In this document: piece by piece, positions 7,067 through 15,997 of the stretch
Layout of the letters: every line of letters starts with the position of its first letter
Numbering within the stretch: the first letter of the stretch is position 1
Assembly (NCBI RefSeq): GCF_004345745.1
Contig: NZ_SLXJ01000014.1
Coordinates: 1 to 52,867 of the forward strand
Length of the DNA stretch: 52,867 bases
Source: Nicoletella semolina
Lineage (GTDB): Bacteria; Pseudomonadota; Gammaproteobacteria; Enterobacterales; Pasteurellaceae
Direction of reading: 5' to 3'
Made by a program: the position numbers and the translations under genes
The notes under the pieces: model-generated
What the model saw: only the letters and a program-made list of their open reading frames with translations
The model's database searches: none
Told to the model about the DNA's origin: nothing

Positions 7067-9190
7067 TTACTTTTGTACTTTTTCTAACAACCAGTTGCAA
7101 GGGGCAAACCGCTCGCCATAACGTGCCGCGTGATTCTGTAATTGGCGAACAATTTCAGTCGCACCAATTTTCTCAATATAGGCATAAATTCCTCCCCTAA
7201 AATCAGGGAAGCCAAAGCCATAAACTGAAGCCACATTACCTTCATCAACAGAACGAATGATGTTATCTTGCAGACACCAGCACGCTTCATTAATCATTCT
7301 TAATACACAACGACGGGCAATGTCTTGTGATTCCATATTATTTCGCATAATCGTTTCCATTACGTGATAAATACTTTTATCTTCTTGGGTACGGCTATTT
7401 TTGGAATTATAGAGATAAAATCCTCGTTTATTTTTGCGTCCTTTACGATCATTGCGGATAAGTGTCTGTATACTGTCAGATAAAGCAAATCGGCTACCTA
7501 ATTCTCTCACCATTGCAGGATTAGACTTCACCAAAATATCTAAGCCAATCTCATCAATCATTGCTAGAGGTCCCACTTTAAAACCAAATTCTTGCAACGA
7601 ACGGTCGATAAATTCGATCCCTTCCCCTTCCATTAAACAGTGAATCGCTTCAAGTAAAAATGGAGTTAAGACACGATTAATAAAAAAGCCTTCTTTATCA
7701 GCCGTCAACAACGGAATTTTTCCTTGCTGAATAGCAAAATGAATGGCGGTCGCAATGGTTCTCTCGCTGGTTGTGCGATGTGGAATGATTTCAACCATTT
7801 GGCGTTTAGTTACTGGACTAAAATAATGGAAACCAATCACATTTTCAGGACGTTTTGCAACAGAGGCGATATCGTGGATCGCAAATGTTGAGGTATTGGT
7901 GGCAAAAATCGCTTCTTCACTGTAGTAATTTTCGCTTTCTTGCACCATTTTCTGTTTGAGTTCAAGATTTTCATAGACCGCTTCAATAATAAAATCGGTA
8001 GATTTTGCGGCAACTAAACGCTCTCCCCCTGTGATCAGATTCATTCGTTGCATCATTTCACCATACGACAGCTGTTTATTAGCGACTGTTTTCTTCATTA
8101 ATTGATAGCAATTTCGTAACGCTTTTCGAATTTCAGAAGGGTGAATATCTTTAATTCTAACAGGGACTTGAGCATTGTTCGCTGTCAAATAAGCAATCCC
8201 TGCCCCCATATATCCACTGCCTAACACGGTTACCTGCTGAACATCACGCACTCTAGATAAATGTTGATACTGTGCTTTCATTATGCGTTCGGTGGATTTT
8301 AAATTAATCAGTACTTTAGCTTGATCTGTTGCAAGTAATTCAGACAATGTTTCCTGCTCATTTACCAAGCCCACTTTAAAGTGAGGTTCGTTCAATACGG
8401 CTAGAATACGACTGACCGCTGGGTAATTGCCAAATGCCCTGTTCCAAACTCGATTTTCGATATAGTCCAAATAACGCTGGCGAAATAGAGGATTTCCTTC
8501 AAGCTGCTTACGCCAGCGTTTAAAACGAGTCTGCGGTTTTTTATGATCAACTTTTTGAATTTGATTACTTAGCAACAAGTGATAAGCAGTATGAAACAAA
8601 CTACTTGCAGGCACGAGTTTATCGACTAATCCCCATTGTGCCGCTTTTTCTGAGCTGATTTTTATCCCTGACAACAACATCATTGTTGCTTTGGGTAAAC
8701 CTATCAATCTTGGTAAGCGCTGTGTTCCGCCTGCAAAAGGTAAAATGCCAGATTTGACTTGTGGCATTGAGAAACGAGTATCCAATTCTTCAGTAGCGAT
8801 ACGGTAATCACACGCCAAAGCAAGCTCTAGACCTACCCCAAAACAGTCTCCATCAATTGCTGCGACCACTGGCATATTCAGCACGTTAATCTCACGCATT
8901 ACCGCTTGAGCTTCTTTAGCAAGTGTTTTGGCTTGCTCCGCTGATTTTTGAATTAAGCCTGCCAATTTAAAACCTTTAATAAATGATTTCGGCGTTTGCG
9001 AAATAAAAATCACGCCACGAGCTTGCTGATAAATAATAGTTCCAATCACTTCACGCAAATCCTGCGTAAAATTTTCTGATAGCCAATTTTCTTGTTCACC
9101 AACGGTAGCTATTTTAACGATAGCAATTCGATTTTCGTCAATCTCAACTTGAAATGCAGAGGGCGTGTGTGGCATTGCTTGTTCGACCAT
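7067..9190 (-). CDS. fadJ: FadJ-like fatty-acid oxidation alpha subunit with altered hydratase site
   Basis: 707 aa (E. coli FadJ 714), with an N-terminal enoyl-CoA hydratase domain and C-terminal 3-hydroxyacyl-CoA dehydrogenase domains. The dehydrogenase half looks intact: LGSGYMGAGIA NAD loop, ATNTSTFAI, GFHYFSPV with catalytic His, MVEIIPH with its Glu, and INRVL. The hydratase half keeps the first catalytic Glu (E122 in GLELALAC), but the second is Gln: SMPQVKSGIL at 142-151 where E. coli FadJ has LPEVQLGLL (Glu139 in FadB). The oxyanion loop is also changed: FIKGFKL (70-76) for FIAGADI, and GVGLEL for GGGLEL. CAA for Gln was read from the DNA. It follows fadI by 64 bp on the same strand, with AAGGA seven bases before the ATG. 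Family certain; hydratase activity doubtful. Confidence 0.85.
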   Translation of the reverse strand: MVEQAMPHTPSAFQVEIDENRIAIVKIATVGEQENWLSENFTQDLREVIGTIIYQQARGVIFISQTPKSFIKGFKLAGLIQKSAEQAKTLAKEAQAVMREINVLNMPVVAAIDGDCFGVGLELALACDYRIATEELDTRFSMPQVKSGILPFAGGTQRLPRLIGLPKATMMLLSGIKISSEKAAQWGLVDKLVPASSLFHTAYHLLLSNQIQKVDHKKPQTRFKRWRKQLEGNPLFRQRYLDYIENRVWNRAFGNYPAVSRILAVLNEPHFKVGLVNEQETLSELLATDQAKVLINLKSTERIMKAQYQHLSRVRDVQQVTVLGSGYMGAGIAYLTANNAQVPVRIKDIHPSEIRKALRNCYQLMKKTVANKQLSYGEMMQRMNLITGGERLVAAKSTDFIIEAVYENLELKQKMVQESENYYSEEAIFATNTSTFAIHDIASVAKRPENVIGFHYFSPVTKRQMVEIIPHRTTSERTIATAIHFAIQQGKIPLLTADKEGFFINRVLTPFLLEAIHCLMEGEGIEFIDRSLQEFGFKVGPLAMIDEIGLDILVKSNPAMVRELGSRFALSDSIQTLIRNDRKGRKNKRGFYLYNSKNSRTQEDKSIYHVMETIMRNNMESQDIARRCVLRMINEACWCLQDNIIRSVDEGNVASVYGFGFPDFRGGIYAYIEKIGATEIVRQLQNHAARYGERFAPCNWLLEKVQK

Positions 9191-9254
9191 TTTTTTTCCT
9201 TACTTCTTGCTCTTTTTCCACAGTTTTATTTTGTATTGATCCACTTTATGAAGG

Positions 9255-10589
9255 CTATTCACTCTCTAGTACCATCGCCGCACCAAGTCCACCTAAACCA
9301 CTAGAAGCAATCAAGGATAATCCACCACCTTTTCGTTTTAAAGCATTAAGTGATTGAATTAACAATCTTAAGCTGGTGGCTGCTCGAGGATTACCAAATG
9401 CAATTGAGCCGCCCAAGTGATTAAGCTTACTAAGATCAATTTCGCCTAAACAAGCGGTGCGATTTAGCTGATTTTTTGCAAATTCTTTGGAGCGAAATAA
9501 ATCTAAATTTACTAGCATTTGGCTAGCGGAGGTTTCGTGTATATCAATAAAATCCATTTCATCAAGTGTTACTTTAGCACGATCAAGGGCTAGACCCGTC
9601 GCAGCCGCCGCTCCCATAAACATATTTTGCCAAATTTCATTACCCGTAATAGCATAACTGCGAATATAGCCAAGCGGCGTCAAGCCAAGACTTTTAGCAC
9701 GGTTTTCACTCATTAACAACACCGCCGCTGCGCCATCAACAGGTTTTGGCATATTCGCTTCTGTTACCGTGGCATAATCTTTTTTAACCACTGGTGAAAA
9801 ACGAGAATAATAATTTTCTCTTGTTGCAGCAGGGATAAGCGAATCCGAGACTACAAAATCCACGTAAGGACGAGGAAAGGACTGCATCACATCTTCTTTG
9901 ATCAATCCGATTTTCCACGCATCAAGCATTTTTTGATAGGAATGGCGAGCATATTCATCTTGTGCTTCACGGCTAATGTGAAATTGTTGAGCCATCTGCT
10001 CTGAAATTTCAGCCACAGAAAGTTGTGTCATATAATCTTTCAGATTAATACCGTGCGGTTTAAGATCTCGCCAAGAGAATTGACGAAAAAGACGATATTT
10101 TTCATTCAATGTTGAGGCATTAAAAATCTCACGCCATTTATGTACCACTCTAGGACTAATACTAAAAGCAGCATTGGAAATGGAATCTGTACCACCTGCA
10201 ATACCAACCGCAATTCCGCCGCTTAAAATACTGCCTGCGACATTAACAACCGCTTGTATCCCTGACAGACAGGAACAGCTTAATGTATAGGCTTGTAGAT
10301 AGGACATATTGAGTGCGAGAGCAATCTCCCGTGCTGGATTGGGAATATCGGGGTGTTGAATTACTTGTCCAAAAACCAGCTGTTCAACTTGCTGGCGATC
10401 AATTGCCATTCGACTGAGCAATTCATTTGTTACCATTATGCCTAAATCAAGGGCATAAGAAGATTTAAATCCAGTATCACGCCGCACAAAGGGAGTTCTA
10501 AGCCCAGCTACAATTGCAACCCGTTCTCCCTGTGAATGACGAGCTTGTGCCACCTCTTCCTGCATAGTCATAAGGCGTTGTCTAGCCAT
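9255..10589 (-). CDS. fadI: FadI-like thiolase with substituted catalytic residues
   Basis: 444 aa (E. coli FadI 436), colinear with FadI throughout, e.g. GLRTPF, SYLQAYTLSCSC, HPDIPNPAREIA, DGAAAVLLMSENRAK, LGGSIAFGNPRAAT and GGLGAAMVLE. The nucleophile Cys107 is kept (CLSG for CATS). The other catalytic positions are not: the His of the GHP motif is Asn400 (GNP), the second catalytic Cys near the C-terminus is Ser430 (ASSGLGG for TACAAGG), and HEAFA is HETSA (351-355). AAT and AGT codons were read from the DNA; each is one base from His or Cys. First gene of a fadI-fadJ operon. As written it should be a weak or inactive thiolase, or one with changed chemistry. The intact frame argues for selection or very recent loss. 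Confidence 0.85.
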   Translation of the reverse strand: MARQRLMTMQEEVAQARHSQGERVAIVAGLRTPFVRRDTGFKSSYALDLGIMVTNELLSRMAIDRQQVEQLVFGQVIQHPDIPNPAREIALALNMSYLQAYTLSCSCLSGIQAVVNVAGSILSGGIAVGIAGGTDSISNAAFSISPRVVHKWREIFNASTLNEKYRLFRQFSWRDLKPHGINLKDYMTQLSVAEISEQMAQQFHISREAQDEYARHSYQKMLDAWKIGLIKEDVMQSFPRPYVDFVVSDSLIPAATRENYYSRFSPVVKKDYATVTEANMPKPVDGAAAVLLMSENRAKSLGLTPLGYIRSYAITGNEIWQNMFMGAAAATGLALDRAKVTLDEMDFIDIHETSASQMLVNLDLFRSKEFAKNQLNRTACLGEIDLSKLNHLGGSIAFGNPRAATSLRLLIQSLNALKRKGGGLSLIASSGLGGLGAAMVLESE

Positions 10590-10702
10590 AATTTTCCCTA
10601 AAATTCGAAAACAAAAATTAGTGGAATTCTAGCACGACTAGCCCTAAAAATTTACAAAATTTTTAACAATTCTGACTGCTTGTTGCGACACTTATTACGA
10701 CA

Positions 10703-11845
10703 CTAATAGCGGAAATCATTTGCCTGTTGAAGCAGATTCTGGCTCTCTTTTAAAAAACATTCAGAATAATCGCCAAACCATTGGTGAACCGTTTTAAACG
10801 CTTCAACGAAACTTTGTTTATCTTTTGTTTGAAAAAAAGAAAGAGCCTCGGCGAAACTTTGTTGAAGCGATTCAATAACAGCTAAATTTTCGGGTTTATC
10901 GGCAATAATATCTGCGTAAAGCTCGGCATCTTGGGCAAAAAGCCTTCCTATCATCGCTAATTCAAGGCGATAAATTGGCGAAGATAACGCCAGTAACTGT
11001 GGTAATTTCACAGACTGTTTGGATAAATGTAGCCCATAGGCAAACGTAGAAAAATGGCGTAGTGCTTGAATATAGGTCATTGCGTAATCGTGTTGTTGTG
11101 CATCAACAACCTCAATTTTTGTCCCCCAAATACGAATTTGTTCAAGTAGCCACGCATAATTTTCAGCAAAACGTCCGTGACAACAGGCAACGACTTGTTT
11201 TGCCATGCTGGTAATATCAGAACCAAACATAGGGTGTAGCCCTACCACAGCCCCTCGATGAACCTCCAGCATTTTCTCTAATGGTTGTGATTTTACCGAG
11301 GTTAAATCCGCAAGCAACATCGTTTCGGTTAAATAAGGTTTAAGTGCTGCTATCGTTTCAAGCGTGTTAGCAATTGGCACAGAGACTAATACCATATCAG
11401 CCTCATGCAAAATATTTGCTGCATTATGCCAGTCATCTTTATCTAAGATTGCAACCTGATAGCCCGAATTGTAAAAATAATCGGCAAACAGACCGCCTAA
11501 TTTGCCTTTGCCCCCGACAACCACGATTTTACGAATATTGGGATTGACTTTTTTAAAGCCTAGTTTATTCTCTCTAGCATAAGATTCTCTCATTACTCGG
11601 CGTAACACATCTTCAATTAAATCAGCAGAAATTCCTTGCTCTTGTGCTTCCGCTCGGCGAGCATTAAGCATCGCGGCCTCACGTTCTGGTGCATAAATAG
11701 GCAACCCATGCTGATGTTTAATTTTCCCAACCTCAGCCACTAAAGACAAACGTGTTGCCAAAAGTTGTATTAACTGCTGATCGAGCTGATCAATCTTTTT
11801 TCGAATAGGCTCAAGCGGATTTATCTGTTCACATAGAGTATACAT
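10703..11845 (-). CDS. tyrA: Chorismate mutase / prephenate dehydrogenase TyrA
   Basis: Bifunctional tyrosine-pathway enzyme, 380 aa from the chosen start. The N-terminal AroQ-type chorismate mutase helices read PLEPIRKKIDQLDQQLIQLLATR, with YAPEREAAML; the dehydrogenase domain follows with the NAD loop IVVVGGKGKLGGLFADYF, then VVGLHPMFGSD and a C-terminal helical domain. A longer frame opens at 11908, but the ATG at 11845 has AAAGGA seven bases upstream and gives MYTLCEQINPLEPI. It lies 37 bp after aroF on the same strand, the aroF-tyrA operon also seen in E. coli. Confidence 0.92.
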   Translation of the reverse strand: MYTLCEQINPLEPIRKKIDQLDQQLIQLLATRLSLVAEVGKIKHQHGLPIYAPEREAAMLNARRAEAQEQGISADLIEDVLRRVMRESYARENKLGFKKVNPNIRKIVVVGGKGKLGGLFADYFYNSGYQVAILDKDDWHNAANILHEADMVLVSVPIANTLETIAALKPYLTETMLLADLTSVKSQPLEKMLEVHRGAVVGLHPMFGSDITSMAKQVVACCHGRFAENYAWLLEQIRIWGTKIEVVDAQQHDYAMTYIQALRHFSTFAYGLHLSKQSVKLPQLLALSSPIYRLELAMIGRLFAQDAELYADIIADKPENLAVIESLQQSFAEALSFFQTKDKQSFVEAFKTVHQWFGDYSECFLKESQNLLQQANDFRY

Positions 11846-11882
11846 ATTTTTTCCTTTCGATTGTTGCACTGTGCAAAACTGA

Positions 11883-12947
11883 CTAACACTCTCGTAATGT
11901 TTGTGCAAAAGTAACTAATAGCATTTCAGTCGTTTGCCAATCAATACAAGCATCTGTAATTGAAACACCATATTGCATTTGTGCAAAGGGTTGTTCTGAT
12001 GACTGATTTCCAGCAAATAAATGACTCTCTATCATTAAGCCAATAATAGATTGATTACCTGCCACTAATTGCGACAACACATTTTCTGCCACAAGAGGTT
12101 GGCGACGATAGTCCTTATTGGAATTGCCGTGGCTACAATCAATCATTATCGCTTCTGGCAAGCCTGCTTTACGCAGAGATTGTTCACATTCATTAACATA
12201 AACTGCTTCAAAATTAGGTGTTTTTCCACCACGCAAAATAACGTGCCCATCAGGATTTCCTTTAGTTGAAAGCACTGTAACTTGTCCTTGCTGATTGATT
12301 CCCATAAAACTATGCCCCATAGCCGAGGCTTGCATTGCATTGATGGCAACACCTAAATTTCCGTCGGTTCCATTTTTAAACCCCACAGCCATGGATAAAC
12401 CTGATGCCATTTCACGATGGGTTTGCGACTCTGTTGTTCTCGCACCAATCGCAGACCAGCTAAACATATCTGCGAGGTATTGTGGTGTAATCGGATCAAG
12501 AGCTTCTGTTGCAAGGGGCAACCCAAGTTCTGCTAGATCTAATAACAATTTTCGAGCGATGCGTAATCCTTTAACGACGTCAAAACTTCCATCTAAATTA
12601 GGATCATTAATTAACCCTTTCCAGCCCACAGTAGTGCGTGGTTTTTCAAAATAAACTCGCATTACAATGTAAAGTTTATCTGACACTTGCTCAGATAACT
12701 GTTTTAATCGCTTAGCATATTCTATTGCCGCATTAGGATCGTGAATGGAGCAAGGCCCAATGACAATTAATTTACGAGGATCTCGTTTATGAATAATATC
12801 CGCAATCGTTTGACGAGATTGTTCTATTTGTTTTCGTAATTTTTCAGAGAGAGGATATTCCTCTTTGAGTTGTTTTGGAGTGAGTAACACATACTCATCA
12901 GTGATATTGACGTTATGTAAACTATCTTGATTGGCAACAGAATTCAT
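11883..12947 (-). CDS. aroF: DAHP synthase, AroF-type (class I)
   Basis: 354 aa 3-deoxy-D-arabino-heptulosonate-7-phosphate synthase, which condenses PEP and erythrose-4-phosphate at the entry to the shikimate pathway. Conserved blocks are GPCSIHDP, VMRVYFEKPRTTVGWKGLINDP, LFSWSAIGARTTESQ-like MFSWSAIGARTTESQ, GFKNGTDG, and DCSHGNSNKDYRRQP. The N-terminus (LHNVNITDEYVLLTPKQLK) is closer to the tyrosine-sensitive AroF than AroG as I remember them, and tyrA follows directly, which fits feedback by tyrosine. A TyrR-box-like site lies just upstream. Isozyme assignment is less certain than the enzyme class. Confidence 0.85.
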   Translation of the reverse strand: MNSVANQDSLHNVNITDEYVLLTPKQLKEEYPLSEKLRKQIEQSRQTIADIIHKRDPRKLIVIGPCSIHDPNAAIEYAKRLKQLSEQVSDKLYIVMRVYFEKPRTTVGWKGLINDPNLDGSFDVVKGLRIARKLLLDLAELGLPLATEALDPITPQYLADMFSWSAIGARTTESQTHREMASGLSMAVGFKNGTDGNLGVAINAMQASAMGHSFMGINQQGQVTVLSTKGNPDGHVILRGGKTPNFEAVYVNECEQSLRKAGLPEAIMIDCSHGNSNKDYRRQPLVAENVLSQLVAGNQSIIGLMIESHLFAGNQSSEQPFAQMQYGVSITDACIDWQTTEMLLVTFAQTLREC

Positions 12948-12959
12948 TTTAGTCCCTCA

Positions 12960-12977
12960 TGTAAAAAAATAATTACA
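12960..12977 (-). promoter_or_regulatory. TyrR-box-like operator
   Basis: TGTAAA-N6-ATTACA matches the TyrR consensus TGTAAAN6TTTACA at 11 of 12 fixed positions. It sits in the 39-bp gap between opsX and aroF, close to the aroF ribosome site, so it could repress initiation or early elongation of aroF-tyrA. The gap has no clear promoter of its own; one would have to lie inside the 3' end of opsX. Confidence 0.5.
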
Positions 12978-12986
12978 ATAACTGTA

Positions 12987-14018
12987 CTATTTTAATTCCA
13001 TATTTTCAATAATTTTTTGCATAACTGTTTCAACAGAAATTTGTTTCATTAAATCTCTCCCTTTTGCCTTCGTTGCCCAAGGCAGAACTTCCCAAGATTT
13101 ACCATATTGTTGAACAATCGCATTATCATAAACGGAAATAACTTTATCTAGATCGCAATAAGGTCCTGTACGGCGAGGGTTATGAATAGCGTAAAGCCCT
13201 ATCACTGGTGTTTGCTGAGTGGTCGCAATATGAGCAGGCCCAGAATCTGATGAAAGTACTAAATCTGCTTGCTTAATCAAGCCTGCAAGTTGCTTTAATG
13301 TTGTTTTACCTGCAAGATTATGACACTTCGGTGCAAGCTGCTGGATTTTTTCAGCAGTCTCCGTTTCATAGCGAGAAGGCGAACCACATAAAATGACATT
13401 CACATTTTTAGCTATCACAAAATTCGCAATTTCTGCATAATATTCAAGTAGCCAATCTTTTTCCGCTTTACTTGAGCAAGGGGCAATGATTAGATTTTTT
13501 CTTTTTGGATCAATATATTGATGACTATAAGCCAAATCTGATTTACTAATCGGTAAATACCATTTTGGTTTTAAGTCTTTCACACCAATCGCTTTAGCAA
13601 ACATCATTTGTCCGTCTAAAACGTGAGGGGAAGCGGTCTGTTCTACTTTAAAATTTGTAAACAACCATTGCCCCTCCCTCGCTCGATCACGATCAAACCC
13701 TATCTTAGTCTTGGCTTTAATACCCAATGAGAGTATGGAAGCACGAAAGGCGGTTTGCAAATTTAACAAATAATCGAACCGCTTATTTTTGAGCTGGGAC
13801 CAGAGTGTAAAGATTCCTTTCCAGCCTGTTTTTTTATCATAAGGAATAAGGGTCACATTTGGAATACCTGCCATCAAACTAGCTTCCACTTTGCCAATAA
13901 TCCAAGTAACTTCAGTGTCAGGATATTGGCGTTGAATTGCTTGCACAACAGCAAGGGTATGGCAAACATCACCGATTGCAGAGAGGCGTAAAATACAGAG
14001 AGATTGAGGTGTTTTCAC
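12987..14018 (-). CDS. opsX: LPS heptosyltransferase OpsX-like (GT9)
   Basis: 343 aa glycosyltransferase family 9 protein adding heptose to the LPS inner core. The N-terminal CILRLSAIGDVCHTLAVVQAIQRQYP is the GT9 acceptor-domain signature (LSAIGDV), and the C-terminal SSDSGPAHIATTQQTPVIGLY is the ADP-heptose-binding motif. Strings such as GIKAKTKIGFDRDRAREGQWLFTN strongly recall Haemophilus OpsX, which acts on phosphorylated Kdo. It is the first gene of a probable opsX-aroF-tyrA string, but there is no functional link. Confidence 0.8.
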   Translation of the reverse strand: MKTPQSLCILRLSAIGDVCHTLAVVQAIQRQYPDTEVTWIIGKVEASLMAGIPNVTLIPYDKKTGWKGIFTLWSQLKNKRFDYLLNLQTAFRASILSLGIKAKTKIGFDRDRAREGQWLFTNFKVEQTASPHVLDGQMMFAKAIGVKDLKPKWYLPISKSDLAYSHQYIDPKRKNLIIAPCSSKAEKDWLLEYYAEIANFVIAKNVNVILCGSPSRYETETAEKIQQLAPKCHNLAGKTTLKQLAGLIKQADLVLSSDSGPAHIATTQQTPVIGLYAIHNPRRTGPYCDLDKVISVYDNAIVQQYGKSWEVLPWATKAKGRDLMKQISVETVMQKIIENMELK

Positions 14019-14219
14019 GAGTATTTTTTATATCGAATAAATAAGATAATAACATTGATTTTGTCATTTTCGTTTACTATAGGCAATACTTTAACGCATT
14101 TTCAATGCTTATGCGTCGTTATTTTTAATGTGGTCAAAGGCGTGTAATCAGACTCAATGATGCCATTGAGCCTGATAATGTTATTAAAAGTGGTAGTAGG
14201 AGGACTAAAACCTATAGTG

Positions 14220-14966
14220 TTACTCAACCTGATAGTGCAATAATCCACCAAAAACCTTCTCTAGATTTTGATTAGTGAACGTATTTTCTGTTTTTCCTGC
14301 TGCCAACAAAGTGCGATTAATCATCAAAACCTGATCGCAAAAACTCGGTATACTCGCTAAATTATGCGTTGAAACCAAAATTAAATGCCCTTCCTCACGC
14401 AATTGTTTAAGCAAATCAACAATTGCATTTTCCGTTTTCACATCAACGCCAGTAAAAGGCTCATCAAGCAAAATAATATCACTTTCTTGAGCCAACGCAC
14501 GAGCCAAAAAAACACGTTTTTTTTGTCCACCAGATAATTCACCAATTTGGCGATTCTGCAACAACTCGACACCAACTCGCTGCATCGCCTCCTTGACCTT
14601 TAACTTATCTGTTGAACTTGGACGGCGGAGAAAATTCATATAGCCATAACGCCCCATCATCACAACATCATAGACAGAAACAGGAAATTGCCAATCAACC
14701 TCTTCGCTTTGTGGTACATAAGCAACACGATTTTGCTTGAGTGCCTTTTTAACAGGTAAATTATTCAGTAAAACTGAGCCTGTTAAGGGGCTAACTAGCC
14801 CCATAATGCTTTTAAATAGAGTGGATTTTCCACCTCCATTCACCCCAATTAGAGCACAAATTGTGCCGTTTTCAAGGGTAAAAGACACATCGTGTAACGC
14901 TGTATGTCCATTATTATAGCGAACAGACAACTGGTCTACTTTTATGCAGGCGGGAGATTTATTCAT
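14220..14966 (-). CDS. yfeB: Metal ABC transporter ATPase, YfeB/SitB-type
   Basis: 248 aa cytoplasmic ATPase of a manganese/iron/zinc ABC importer. Walker A is GVNGGGKST (residues 41-49), Q-loop [13 protein letters not shown], signature [15 protein letters not shown], Walker [14 protein letters not shown]-loop VSTHN. The [24 protein letters not shown] stretch is typical of the metal (YfeB/SitB/MntB) subfamily. It lies 63 bp after yfeA on the same strand. The two inner-membrane permease genes (yfeC, yfeD) that normally follow are absent; opsX follows instead after 200 bp. Without permeases elsewhere the pair cannot transport. Confidence 0.85.
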   Translation of the reverse strand: MNKSPACIKVDQLSVRYNNGHTALHDVSFTLENGTICALIGVNGGGKSTLFKSIMGLVSPLTGSVLLNNLPVKKALKQNRVAYVPQSEEVDWQFPVSVYDVVMMGRYGYMNFLRRPSSTDKLKVKEAMQRVGVELLQNRQIGELSGGQKKRVFLARALAQESDIILLDEPFTGVDVKTENAIVDLLKQLREEGHLILVSTHNLASIPSFCDQVLMINRTLLAAGKTENTFTNQNLEKVFGGLLHYQVE

Positions 14967-15029
14967 TTTTTCTCTATTTTTATTCCAATATTTAGATACT
15001 TTCGAAGTTAAACGATTTAAATGACTTAA

Positions 15030-15926
15030 CTATTTTTTACTTTTCTCAAAGCCTGTCACGACTGTCTCAATAGTTACTTTAAGTAAGTCTAAATAAGTTG
15101 GGACTGCTCCCTCTTTGGTTGAAAGTGAATCAACATAGAGTACACCTCCATATAATGCCCCTGTTTCTTTCGCCACTTGTTTAGCAGGCTTATCTGATAC
15201 GGTACTCTCACTAAAAACAACTGGAATGTGATTCGCTCTTACACCATCAATGACCTTTTTCACTTGTTTTGGCGATCCTTGCTCTTCAGCATTAATCGCC
15301 CAAAGATAAAGTTCTTTAAGCTGGTAATCTTTAGCAAGATAGCTAAACGCCCCTTCACTGGTAACTAACCAGCGTTGTTGTTCAGGGATAAATGCCAAAC
15401 GCTGACGCAATGGTTCTGCAATTGCTTTGACTTTTTCAGCATAAGCTTTTGCATTTTGGTTGTAACTCTCTGCGTTCTTAGGATCGTGTTTTACCAATGC
15501 CGCACGAATATTTTCGATATACACCAAAGCATTTTCAGTGGACATCCAAGCGTGCGGATTTGGCAAGCCTTGATACTCTCCCTCATTAATGGCAATTGGG
15601 TTAATGCCTTGTGTAACCACAACAGCAGGTTTTCCCTTCACATTCTCAAAGAAGCGTTCAAACCAACGTTCTAAATTCAATCCATTCCACAAAATTAAAT
15701 CCGCCGATTGTGCTTTCACAATATCTTTAGGGGTCGGCTGATAATCGTGGATTTCTGCTCCTGGTTTCGTAATGGATTCAACCACTGCTTTATCACCAGC
15801 TACATTTTGAGCAATGTCTTGAATAACGGTAAATGTTGTCACCACCTTAAATGGTGCTGCCATTGCCAATGAAGAAACTAAACCTAACATTGCTACAGAG
15901 GATTTTATCCAAAACTTGAGTTTCAT
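15030..15926 (-). CDS. yfeA: Periplasmic metal-binding protein, YfeA/SitA-type
   Basis: 298 aa cluster A-I (ZnuA/PsaA-like) solute-binding protein. It starts with a signal peptide MKLKFWIKSSVAMLGLVSSLAMA, cleaved before APFKVVTTF. Likely metal ligands are His in GAEIHDYQPTP, His in NPHAWMS, Glu in VFSESTVSD, and Asp in VLYVDSLS, the His-His-Glu-Asp set of Mn/Fe-type members. There is no His-rich loop as in ZnuA. It binds Mn2+ or Fe2+ and hands it to the membrane transporter. A Fur-box-like palindrome lies about 46 bp upstream. Confidence 0.88.
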   Translation of the reverse strand: MKLKFWIKSSVAMLGLVSSLAMAAPFKVVTTFTVIQDIAQNVAGDKAVVESITKPGAEIHDYQPTPKDIVKAQSADLILWNGLNLERWFERFFENVKGKPAVVVTQGINPIAINEGEYQGLPNPHAWMSTENALVYIENIRAALVKHDPKNAESYNQNAKAYAEKVKAIAEPLRQRLAFIPEQQRWLVTSEGAFSYLAKDYQLKELYLWAINAEEQGSPKQVKKVIDGVRANHIPVVFSESTVSDKPAKQVAKETGALYGGVLYVDSLSTKEGAVPTYLDLLKVTIETVVTGFEKSKK

Positions 15927-15971
15927 AATTTGTCTCCTTTTATAATTAAATTCTCATTTAGATACAAGTTA

Positions 15972-15988
15972 TTGAGAATTACTCTCAA
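15972..15988 (-). promoter_or_regulatory. Fur-box-like operator upstream of yfeA
   Basis: TTGAGAATTACTCTCAA is a 6-5-6 inverted repeat close to Fur sites in Pasteurellaceae (core TGAGAAT/ATTCTCA). It lies 46 bp before the yfeA start, a normal operator position, and suggests repression by Fe2+-Fur or by a Mn-responsive paralogue. Confidence 0.65.
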
Positions 15989-15997
15989 CAAGAAACA

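Noticed and set aside
12295-12654. 119-codon frame opposite aroF
   Set aside because: Antisense shadow of a strongly conserved gene, with no independent signal.
14143-14172. Hairpin TCAG-A-CTCAATG...CATTGAG-C-CTGA between yfeB and opsX
   Set aside because: Stem is fair but there is no U-run on either side, so I could not call it a terminator; perhaps part of the scar left by missing permease genes.
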